A program made the position numbers and the translations under genes. From Candidatus Parabacteroides intestinavium (GTDB taxonomy: Bacteria > Bacteroidota > Bacteroidia > Bacteroidales > Tannerellaceae): a stretch of DNA of 5,856 nucleotides. Below, one piece after another: positions 1-5,829 of the stretch. Each line of letters begins with the position of its first letter. The stretch's first letter is position 1. The stretch lies in assembly GCA_019118725.1 (NCBI GenBank), contig DWYO01000289.1, positions 1-5,856 on the forward strand, given 5' to 3'. The notes under the pieces were generated by a model, which was not told where the DNA came from, made no database searches, and saw only the letters and a program-made list of their open reading frames with translations.

Positions 1-2
1 GC

Positions 3-110
3 ATCCGGCACGTCCTCCGATACAGTCCGTTGATTCCCGGTCCGAAAGATGTGGTCAAGACAAGAAGTTTGGCCGCGAAATTGGATTTGCCTATCGTATA
101 TCGAAAATAA
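3..110 (+). CDS. 3' end of an unidentified protein gene (partial)
   Basis: The third frame is open from the window edge to TAA at 108-110 and encodes the last 35 residues of a protein. The tail has a normal soluble-protein look, with segments LIPGPKDVVKTRSLAAKL and DLPIVYRK, alternating hydrophobic and charged residues. The second frame is also open (to TGA at 119-121), but its peptide is Arg/Lys/Ser-rich with little hydrophobic patterning, so frame 3 was preferred. I do not recognise the family from this tail. The gene lies on the same strand as mtaB, 163 nt upstream, but the hairpins and promoter between them suggest a separate transcription unit. Confidence 0.5.
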   Translation: MRHVLRYSPLIPGPKDVVKTRSLAAKLDLPIVYRK

Positions 111-130
111 AGGAAAGGTGATACCAACAT

Positions 131-199
131 GTTTCAAGGCATGAAACTCCGGTTCCATCCTATGAAACATTTGTTTCATGCCTTGAAACTCCGGTTTCT
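131..199. repeat. Tandem array of short palindromes, period 21 bp
   Basis: Three 17-nt units of the form GTTTCA-N5-TGAAAC lie at 131-147, 152-168 and 173-189, separated by 4-nt linkers (tccg, attt). The middle unit has one arm change (GTTCCA). A decayed fourth left half, GTTTCT, follows at 194-199 after another tccg linker. The N5 centres are AGGCA, TCCTA and TGCCT; the first and third are exact reverse complements, so units 1 and 3 can pair over all 17 bases. Half-sites start at 131, 142, 152, 163, 173, 184 and 194, alternating in orientation every 10-11 bp. This could be a binding array for a dimeric protein, a Bacteroidales intergenic hairpin repeat, or an RNA structure. No family name is assigned. 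Confidence 0.75.
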
Positions 200-231
200 T
201 TCCCCGGACTTTCCGGAAAGAAAAAGTTTTT
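195..231 (+). terminator. Bulged hairpin with T tract, possible terminator of the upstream gene
   Basis: Bases 195-208 can pair with 212-223: twelve base pairs with two C's bulged out of the 202-205 C run and a 3-nt loop (209-211). The stem is followed by aag and then five T's (227-231). The form fits a modest intrinsic terminator for the gene ending at 110, although the T tract is three bases away from the stem. The same bases overlap the presumed -33 region of the mtaB promoter, so it may equally be a promoter-associated structure. Confidence 0.35.
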
Positions 232-241
232 CGTAAATTTG
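210..241 (+). promoter_or_regulatory. Probable promoter of the mtaB operon (Bacteroidetes type)
   Basis: TAAATTTG at 234-241 matches the Bacteroidetes -7 consensus TAnnTTTG exactly. Twenty bases upstream is TTTC (210-213), a weak version of the -33 TTTG element. Transcription would begin near 247-250 and leave a leader of roughly 25 nt before the ATG at 274. The -33 region lies inside the bulged hairpin, and the palindrome array is just upstream, so both are placed to affect initiation. Confidence 0.5.
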
Positions 242-273
242 CACGGATTATTCAATGGGATTTGAAAGAAACT

Positions 274-1599
274 ATGATTGACTCTACGCTATTTGAGAAT
301 AAAAAAGCGGCCTATTACACGTTGGGCTGCAAACTGAACTTTGCCGAAACATCTACCATCGGGAAAATATTGTCAGAACAGGGTATCCGGAAAGTCCGCC
401 CCGGGGAAAAGGCGGATATTTGCGTCATCAACACCTGTTCCGTCACTGAACTGGCAGATAAGAAATGCAGGCAGGCTATCCGGCGTATCGGTAAGCAGCA
501 TCCGGACGCGTTCATTGTGGTCACAGGGTGCTATGCCCAATTAAAGCCGGAAGAGGTAGCTCACATCGAAGGGGTGAACCTGGTGTTGGGGGCGGAACAA
601 AAGCTGGACATTCTCACTTATCTGGAGCAATGGAACCGCCAAAACGGCCTGAATAGCCAATACTTCACGACTCCCTTCAAAGATATCCGCAAGTTCATGC
701 CTTCCTGCTCAGCCGATGACCGGACGCGCCATTTCCTGAAAGTGCAGGACGGATGTGATTACTTCTGTAGTTATTGTACCATACCTCTTGCGCGGGGAAG
801 GAGCCGGAACGGTTCGATAGAAAGCCTCGTGAAGCAGGCAGAAGAGGTAGCCCGCCAAGGCGGAAAAGAAATCGTACTGACCGGAGTGAATATAGGCGAT
901 TTCGGTAAAACCACCGGCGAAACGTTTATTGACCTGATCCGGGCTTTGGATGAGGTGGATGGGATTGACCGGTACCGGATTTCCTCCATCGAGCCGGACT
1001 TAATCACCGATGAAGCCATAGATTTTGTGGCCAAGAGCAAACGCTTCGCGCCCCACTTTCATATCCCGCTTCAAAGCGGATGCGATGAGGTCCTGAAATT
1101 GATGCGCCGACGGTATGACACGGCTTTGTTCCGGCACAAAATAGAAAAAATCAAGGAGGTGATGCCGGATGCCTTTATCGGGGTAGATGTCATTGTCGGA
1201 ACCCGGGGGGAAACGGAGGCCTATTTTGAAACGGCATATCGCTTTATCGAAAGTCTGGATATCACCCAGCTTCATGTATTCAGTTATTCCGAACGTCCGG
1301 GCACACAGGCTTTGAAGATTGATTACATAGTAGACCCGAAAATAAAACATGCGCGTAGCCAGGCATTGCTGGACTTATCCGAACGGAAGCTTCAGGCTTT
1401 CTATGAAGCCCATATCGGCAAGGAGGCGGATGTCTTGTTTGAACATACGAAAAAAGAGGGCATGATGCATGGTTTTACGGAGAATTATATTAAGGTGGAA
1501 CGTCCCTACGAGGCTTCGCTGGTGAACAGAACCTGCCGAATCCGGCTGGGTGATTGGAATCCGGACAAAACAGCCCTGACGGTTTCAACGGATAATTGA
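274..1599 (+). CDS. mtaB: tRNA (N6-L-threonylcarbamoyladenosine(37)-C2)-methylthiotransferase MtaB
   Basis: This radical-SAM methylthiotransferase converts t6A to ms2t6A at position 37 of tRNAs reading ANN codons, which strengthens codon-anticodon pairing. The protein is 441 aa, a normal family length. The N-terminal UPF0004 domain carries three cluster cysteines: C19 in TLGCKLNFAET, C55 in NTCSVT and C86 in VTGCYAQ. The radical-SAM CxxxCxxC is C161/C165/C168 in DGCDYFCSYCTIPLARG, and a TRAM-like RNA-binding domain runs from about residue 378 to the end. The GCKLN N-terminus, DGCDYFCSYC form and overall match favour MtaB over MiaB or RimO. An in-frame TTG at 262 could extend it by four residues, but the ATG at 274 is preferred because the family start lies there and A-rich GAAAGAAA precedes it. 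It is first in the operon, 11 nt before the acyltransferase. All catalytic cysteines are present. Confidence 0.95.
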   Translation: MIDSTLFENKKAAYYTLGCKLNFAETSTIGKILSEQGIRKVRPGEKADICVINTCSVTELADKKCRQAIRRIGKQHPDAFIVVTGCYAQLKPEEVAHIEGVNLVLGAEQKLDILTYLEQWNRQNGLNSQYFTTPFKDIRKFMPSCSADDRTRHFLKVQDGCDYFCSYCTIPLARGRSRNGSIESLVKQAEEVARQGGKEIVLTGVNIGDFGKTTGETFIDLIRALDEVDGIDRYRISSIEPDLITDEAIDFVAKSKRFAPHFHIPLQSGCDEVLKLMRRRYDTALFRHKIEKIKEVMPDAFIGVDVIVGTRGETEAYFETAYRFIESLDITQLHVFSYSERPGTQALKIDYIVDPKIKHARSQALLDLSERKLQAFYEAHIGKEADVLFEHTKKEGMMHGFTENYIKVERPYEASLVNRTCRIRLGDWNPDKTALTVSTDN

Positions 1600-1610
1600 C
1601 AAGCAGATTT

Positions 1611-2525
1611 ATGGGAACGAAAATTCAATATGCGTTGCTGTATGCATGGGTAAAAATCCACGCCATGCTTCCGATGAGCGTACTGTATGTACTCTCTGAT
1701 ATCTTGTATTTTATCATCTACAAGGTGGTCAAATACCGTATCCGGGTAGTCCGCAGGAACTTGTCCGCCTCTTTCCCGGAAAAGAGTGAGGCGGAAAGGC
1801 TTCGCATCGAGAAAGGATTTTATCATCACTTTGCCGACTATATCGTGGAAACCCTGAAGCTGGCGCATATCTCCTTGGAAGAACTGCAACAAAGGGCATA
1901 CGTGCAAAATCCGGAGGTCGTAGACCGGCTGATGGACCAAGGCCATCCGTGCTGCATCCTATTGATGGGCCACTTCGGCAATTGGGAATGGTACTCCGGT
2001 TCGACCACCCGTTTCCAAGACGCAAGGATGTATCAGATTTACCGCCCCTTGAAAAATAAAGCCGTTGATAATTTGTTTATCTGGCTGCGTACGAAATTCG
2101 GCTCGTTCGTTTTGAGCAAATACGAGACGGGGCGCGAACTCATCCGGTTGCAACGCAACAAAGTGCGCTCGGTAGTCATATTCCTGGCCGACCAGACGCC
2201 CAGCCGGCAAAACCTGCACTATTGGACAAACTTCCTTCATCAAGATACCGCTATCCTGACCGGAGCCGAACGGCTGGCAAGGAAACTGAACATCCCGGTA
2301 ATATTCCTCGATGTACAGATGCTCCGGCGAGGGTTCTACACCCTGGAACTTCAACTGATTTCAGACAACCCCAAAGAGACTCCGGAAAACTGGATCACCG
2401 AAGAGTATGCCCGCCGCATGGAAAAGAGCATCCTGCGACATCCGGAAGGGTGGCTATGGACTCATAAACGTTGGAAGTATAACAGAACAGACGCAATCAC
2501 ACATCATGGAGAAAAAGATAAATAA
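1611..2525 (+). CDS. Lysophospholipid acyltransferase, LpxL/HtrB-like (lipid A late acyltransferase family)
   Basis: A 304-aa protein of the bacterial lipid A biosynthesis acyltransferase family, which transfers a secondary acyl chain onto a lipid A precursor or a related amino/glycolipid at the inner face of the cytoplasmic membrane. Residues about 5-35 are hydrophobic and should form the membrane anchor. The catalytic H-x4-E motif is HFGNWE, H121 to E126, preceded by a hydrophobic strand (ILLMG). Further family blocks are QIYRPLKNK, FLADQTPS, a TAILTGAERLA segment and the C-terminal HPEGWLWTHKRWKY. An in-frame TTG at 1596 overlaps the mtaB stop; the ATG at 1611 is preferred since it puts the anchor at the N-terminus. 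Its last 20 bases overlap the next gene, suggesting translational coupling. Lipid A is the likely substrate by family membership; acylation of another lipid is possible. Confidence 0.93.
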   Translation: MGTKIQYALLYAWVKIHAMLPMSVLYVLSDILYFIIYKVVKYRIRVVRRNLSASFPEKSEAERLRIEKGFYHHFADYIVETLKLAHISLEELQQRAYVQNPEVVDRLMDQGHPCCILLMGHFGNWEWYSGSTTRFQDARMYQIYRPLKNKAVDNLFIWLRTKFGSFVLSKYETGRELIRLQRNKVRSVVIFLADQTPSRQNLHYWTNFLHQDTAILTGAERLARKLNIPVIFLDVQMLRRGFYTLELQLISDNPKETPENWITEEYARRMEKSILRHPEGWLWTHKRWKYNRTDAITHHGEKDK

Positions 2526-3540
2526 GATAGCCGTTGTTATCCTCAATTGGAACGGTTCCGCTTTGATGGAACGCTTTTTGCCTTCGGTTGTTCGTTATTC
2601 GCCGGAAGATATAGCCGATGTAATCGTGGCGGATAATGGCTCGACCGATGATTCTTTGGACATGTTAGCCCGGAAATTCCCGATGGTCCGTATTATCCGC
2701 TTCGACCGGAACTATGGATTCGCGGAAGGGTATAATCAGGCTCTGAAACAGATCGAGAATCCGTATTGCGTATTGTTGAACAGTGATGTTGAGGTAACAC
2801 CGGACTGGCTGGATGCCCCTCTTCAGCTCTTGGAAAATGACCCTACGCTCGTGGCGGTCCAACCTAAAATCCTAGCAGAACAACAACGGGACACTTTCGA
2901 ATATGCCGGAGCCTGCGGGGGATTCATGGATAAATACGGATACCCTTTTTGTCGCGGAAGAGTATTCCAGGTAATAGAAAAAGACAAGGGGCAATACGAT
3001 ACAGATACGGATATCCTTTGGGCTACCGGAGCCTGCCTGTTTATCCGGACTGCCATCTACAAAGAGGCCGGAGGATTGGATAGCGGCTTCTTCGCCCATC
3101 AGGAAGAAATAGATTTGTGCTGGCGTTTGCGGAGCCGCGGGTACCGGCTGGTCTGCACCCCCAAATCGAAGGTGTATCATGTAGGAGGAGGCACTTTGAA
3201 TGCAGAAAGTCCGCGAAAGACATTCCTCAACTTCCGGAACAACCTGCTGATGCTTTATAAGAATCTCCCGGAAAAAGAATTGAGACCGGTCATGCGTCTG
3301 CGTTTTTGGCTGGACTATATAGCCGCCACGAAGTTCTTTTTGTGCGGACATCCCCGAAACGCATTTGCCGTTTATCAGGCACGGAAAGAGTTCCATCGGC
3401 TATTGCCGGAATACAAACTGAAACGGGAAGAGAATCAAAAGCTTGCTACGCTTGCCTCTATTCCTGAATTGAAATCCTATAGTCTTTTAGTTCAATTCTA
3501 TCTGAAGGGGAAAAAACATTATGCGGAATTGCCGCAATAA
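2506..3540 (+). CDS. Family 2 glycosyltransferase (COG1216, rhamnosyltransferase-like)
   Basis: A 344-aa GT-A fold glycosyltransferase using a nucleotide-sugar donor, probably at the cytoplasmic face of the inner membrane. Visible motifs, in order: N-terminal strand AVVILNWNG (9-17); nucleotide-binding DNGSTD from D43; NYGFAEGYNQAL; the metal-binding DxD-type block LNSDVEV with D94; and the acceptor/catalytic region HQEEIDLCWRLRSRGYR with E200, E201 and D203, followed by VYHVGGGTL. No long transmembrane helix is clear; the C-terminal 80 residues are basic and amphipathic. The frame is open upstream to 2407, but the ATG at 2506 starts exactly at the conserved domain and overlaps the acyltransferase 3' end by 20 nt, so it was chosen. 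Placement suggests work on LPS or another envelope glycan; sugar and acceptor cannot be read from sequence. Confidence 0.93.
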   Translation: MEKKINKIAVVILNWNGSALMERFLPSVVRYSPEDIADVIVADNGSTDDSLDMLARKFPMVRIIRFDRNYGFAEGYNQALKQIENPYCVLLNSDVEVTPDWLDAPLQLLENDPTLVAVQPKILAEQQRDTFEYAGACGGFMDKYGYPFCRGRVFQVIEKDKGQYDTDTDILWATGACLFIRTAIYKEAGGLDSGFFAHQEEIDLCWRLRSRGYRLVCTPKSKVYHVGGGTLNAESPRKTFLNFRNNLLMLYKNLPEKELRPVMRLRFWLDYIAATKFFLCGHPRNAFAVYQARKEFHRLLPEYKLKREENQKLATLASIPELKSYSLLVQFYLKGKKHYAELPQ

Positions 3541-3567
3541 GTGACTGACTTATCCGTTAATTAGAGT

Positions 3568-5559
3568 ATGAACAGGAATTTTCTTACATATATATTGTAT
3601 GGTATACTCGCTTGTCTGGCTTTGCCCGGCTTAATCTCGTGTAAATCGGTCAAGCTGAGCGATGCGGAAGAAAAACAGCGCATCGGCGAATATTACGAGG
3701 CAGCGGCCATGTACCGGAAACTCTATACAAAGACTTCCCCAAAGAAAAGGGACCTGCGCGGCTATATTGCATTCCGGATGGCGGAATGTAACCGGATGAT
3801 CAACAGTACGGACAGGGCCATCAGCGCTTATATGAATGCGCTTCGTTATGACTACCCGGACTCGATTATCCATCTGCGCCTCGGACAGATGCAGCAACGC
3901 AAAGGCAGGTATGGCGAAGCTATCAAGCAATATGACACCTACCTGACCTACAATCCGGGAAGCCAGCTGGCTTTCAACGGTATCGAGGGGAGCCAGCAAG
4001 CCCCGGAATGGCGGAAGAACCCGACTCGGTATGAGGTACGCAAAATGGATAAATTCAACTCGCGGAGAGGTGAATTCAGTCCGATGCTGGCCGGTGAAAA
4101 TTATGACCAGCTCTATTTTGCCTCGTCCCGCACCAAAGACAAGGAGGCGCAGCTCAATGCCATCACAGGGCAATACAACAACAATTTCTACCTTGTCAAG
4201 CAGGATGAAAAAGGGAACTGGCTGGCTCCGGAAGAGCTGGAAGATGAGGTGAACACCGAATTTGACGAAGGGACTCCCTCCTTCTCGGCAGATGGCAATA
4301 CGATGTATTACACCTATTGTTCGCAAGATGAAACCAGCAACCGCACGGCCGAGATTTATATCTCTAACCGGAGCAGCGCCAAATGGGGAAAAGGGACACG
4401 GGCCAACATCGTGAAGGATTCGATTACGCCATTGGGGCATCCGGCTATCTCGCCCGATGGGAAATACCTCTATTATGTGTCGGATGTAGTTGGCGGATTC
4501 GGAGGGAAAGATTTATATCGTTCGCGGGTGATATCCGGTACAGATTTCGGACCAATGGAGAATTTAGGTCCGGAAATCAATACGACCGGAGACGAGATGT
4601 TCCCTTATGTGCGCGATTCGGTTACGATTTATTTTGCCTCAAACGGCCATCCCGGAATGGGGGGACTGGATTTATTCAAGGCTACGCAAGATAGTACGGG
4701 ACATTGGCGGGTAGAAAATCTGGGATATCCTATCAACTCCTCCAGCGATGACTTCGGCATCACCTTTGAAGGGAAAAAGGAAAAAGGATTTTTCAGCTCT
4801 AACCGCAACGATGCACGTGGCTTCGACCATCTGTATGCTTTCGAAAAACCTACGATCACCGTCCATATTGAAGGAATTGTCAATGACGTGGACGAATATC
4901 CGATAGAGAATGCTACTGTACGTATTGTAGGGAAAGACGGGCTGAATGCCAAAGTGCAGACTAAAAAAGATGGAACTTACGCGGTGGAATTGGAACGCGA
5001 TATCCGCTATGTCATGATGGCAAGTGCCCGCGGATTCCTGAATCAGAACTACGAACTGCATACCAGCCCGGAAGAAAAAAGCGAAACTTATATCGTGGAT
5101 TTTTTCCTCTCGCCCATCAGCAAACCAGTCGTCATCGAGAATATTTTCTATGATTTCGACAAAGCTTCGCTCCGACCTGAATCCAAAAAGGCACTGGATG
5201 AGATGATAAAAATGCTGAACGACAATCCGAATGTCACTATTGAATTAGGGTCGCACACCGACCGTAAAGGAACAGATCAATACAACGAAAAGCTGGCGCA
5301 ACGCCGCGCCCAGTCGGTAGTGGATTATCTGATAGCCGGAGGTATCGCTCCCGACCGCCTTGAAGCCAAAGGCTATGGCGAGAGTGTTCCGAAAACCATC
5401 AACAAGAAGATGGCCAAGCAATTTGATTTCTTGAAAGAGGGGGATGTATTGACGGAAGAGTTCATCCTGAAACTGACCCCGGAACAACAGGAAATAGCCG
5501 ACCAAATCAACCGGCGCACCGAGTTCAAGGTATTGCGCACCAATTATAATCTGTTCTAA
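3568..5559 (+). CDS. PorE-like OmpA-family lipoprotein (TPR, PD40 propeller, CarboxypepD_reg-like, OmpA_C)
   Basis: A 663-aa lipoprotein. The signal peptide ends in lipobox LISC, so C25 is the lipidated residue. Domains in order: TPR-type helical repeats about 30-140 (IGEYYEAAAMYRKLY, RAISAYMNAL, GRYGEAIKQYDTYL); a PD40/WD40-like propeller about 165-425 with blades such as GTPSFSADGNTMYYTY, HPAISPDGKYLYYVSD and GGLDLF; a carboxypeptidase-regulatory-like beta domain about 429-510 (GIVNDVDEYPIENATVRI); and an OmpA_C domain about 522-663. Peptidoglycan-binding D565 (SHTD) and R580 (QRRAQS) are both present at the usual 15-residue spacing. Known from the family: Porphyromonas gingivalis PorE (PG1058) has this architecture, binds peptidoglycan and connects to the type IX secretion core. 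Inference: this is an outer-membrane, periplasm-facing anchor. Whether this organism has T9SS cannot be seen here, and similar OmpA proteins occur without it. It starts 27 nt after the glycosyltransferase, so likely belongs to the same operon. Confidence 0.9.
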   Translation: MNRNFLTYILYGILACLALPGLISCKSVKLSDAEEKQRIGEYYEAAAMYRKLYTKTSPKKRDLRGYIAFRMAECNRMINSTDRAISAYMNALRYDYPDSIIHLRLGQMQQRKGRYGEAIKQYDTYLTYNPGSQLAFNGIEGSQQAPEWRKNPTRYEVRKMDKFNSRRGEFSPMLAGENYDQLYFASSRTKDKEAQLNAITGQYNNNFYLVKQDEKGNWLAPEELEDEVNTEFDEGTPSFSADGNTMYYTYCSQDETSNRTAEIYISNRSSAKWGKGTRANIVKDSITPLGHPAISPDGKYLYYVSDVVGGFGGKDLYRSRVISGTDFGPMENLGPEINTTGDEMFPYVRDSVTIYFASNGHPGMGGLDLFKATQDSTGHWRVENLGYPINSSSDDFGITFEGKKEKGFFSSNRNDARGFDHLYAFEKPTITVHIEGIVNDVDEYPIENATVRIVGKDGLNAKVQTKKDGTYAVELERDIRYVMMASARGFLNQNYELHTSPEEKSETYIVDFFLSPISKPVVIENIFYDFDKASLRPESKKALDEMIKMLNDNPNVTIELGSHTDRKGTDQYNEKLAQRRAQSVVDYLIAGGIAPDRLEAKGYGESVPKTINKKMAKQFDFLKEGDVLTEEFILKLTPEQQEIADQINRRTEFKVLRTNYNLF

Positions 5560-5560
5560 A

Positions 5561-5592
5561 TTTCCAATTTTCAATTTAAATCTCTACCTTTG
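5561..5592 (+). promoter_or_regulatory. Candidate Bacteroidetes-type promoter after the OmpA gene
   Basis: TACCTTTG at 5585-5592 matches the -7 consensus TAnnTTTG, and TTTC at 5561-5564 lies 20 nt upstream, the same weak -33 form and spacing as the candidate before mtaB. It begins right behind the OmpA stop codon in an AT-rich stretch. It would start a short transcript near 5598-5601 covering the small ORF and terminator downstream. Confidence 0.5.
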
Positions 5593-5619
5593 ACACAAAT
5601 CAAATCAACAGTAAAGAAA

Positions 5620-5718
5620 ATGAAAACAGCGAATTTACATACTTCCAAAGCTATGCCGGCGACTAACTTGTTGTCCGTCAAGAGCATAGAATATACACGG
5701 GGGGGGGTAAATCGTTAA
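5620..5718 (+). CDS. Possible 32-aa small protein or leader peptide
   Basis: An ATG preceded by purine-rich gtaaagaaa opens a 32-codon frame beginning MKTANLHTSKAMP and ending YTRGGVNR before TAA at 5716-5718. It starts about 20 nt after the predicted transcription start, a natural leader position. The Arg-Gly-Gly-Val codons near its end are written by a run of nine G's (5699-5707). No domain, signal peptide or repeated control codon stands out. It is followed 35 nt later by a strong terminator hairpin, so it could be an attenuator leader peptide for a gene beyond the window. It could also be a chance frame. Confidence 0.35.
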   Translation: MKTANLHTSKAMPATNLLSVKSIEYTRGGVNR

Positions 5719-5753
5719 CTATCAACAATTTAGAAGTAATCAGGATAAAATAT

Positions 5754-5799
5754 AAGCCCGCGTGCAGTGTTGCAGAACGACACGGCACGCGGGCTTTTT
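5754..5799 (+). terminator. Strong intrinsic terminator, possibly bidirectional
   Basis: AGCCCGCGTGC (5755-5765) pairs perfectly with GCACGCGGGCT (5785-5795), an 11-bp GC-rich stem. A further inner stem forms (GTGT 5767-5770 with ACAC 5780-5783, plus a wobble and a GC pair) closing on a 5-nt loop. The plus strand continues with a five-T run (5795-5799). On the minus strand the stem is followed by TATATTTTAT, so it could also stop transcription arriving from the right. It ends either the OmpA operon or a short transcript from the 5585 promoter, or both. Confidence 0.88.
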
Positions 5800-5810
5800 G
5801 CGTTTCAGTA

Positions 5811-5829
5811 CTTCTGAAATGTTCAGAAG
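5811..5829. repeat. Short inverted repeat beside the terminator
   Basis: CTTCTGAA (5811-5818) and TTCAGAAG (5822-5829) are perfect 8-bp inverted arms around a 3-nt loop. An overlapping alternative, TTTCAG (5803-5808) with CTGAAA (5814-5819), shares the CTGAA bases, so only one of the two can form at a time. Role unknown; it covers the possible minus-strand stop codon at 5823-5825. Confidence 0.45.

Noticed and set aside
2..121. Second open frame at the left edge ending in TGA
   Set aside because: It is Arg/Lys/Ser-rich and lacks the hydrophobic pattern seen in the frame ending at 110.
131..199. CRISPR array
   Set aside because: Units are 17-nt palindromes with 4-nt linkers; there are no spacer-length unique sequences and no cas genes nearby.
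262..273. Upstream TTG start for MtaB
   Set aside because: It adds only four residues before an ATG that matches the usual family start.
1596..1610. TTG start for the acyltransferase overlapping the mtaB stop
   Set aside because: The ATG at 1611 gives the normal N-terminus with the membrane anchor directly after it.
2407..2505. N-terminal extension of the glycosyltransferase frame by 33 codons
   Set aside because: It lies within conserved acyltransferase coding sequence, and the extra residues do not belong to the GT2 fold, which begins right after the ATG at 2506.
2872..3396. 174-codon minus-strand open frame inside the glycosyltransferase
   Set aside because: Complete overlap with a gene holding intact GT2 motifs; composition is not protein-like.
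3541..3567. Separate promoter for the OmpA-family gene in the 27-nt gap
   Set aside because: No TAnnTTTG element is present in the gap, so operon readthrough is the simpler reading.
3631..4440. 269-codon open frame on the minus strand, antisense to the OmpA-family gene
   Set aside because: It lies wholly inside a well-supported gene with clear domains. Its peptide has no recognisable motif and it is an effect of codon bias in the sense gene.
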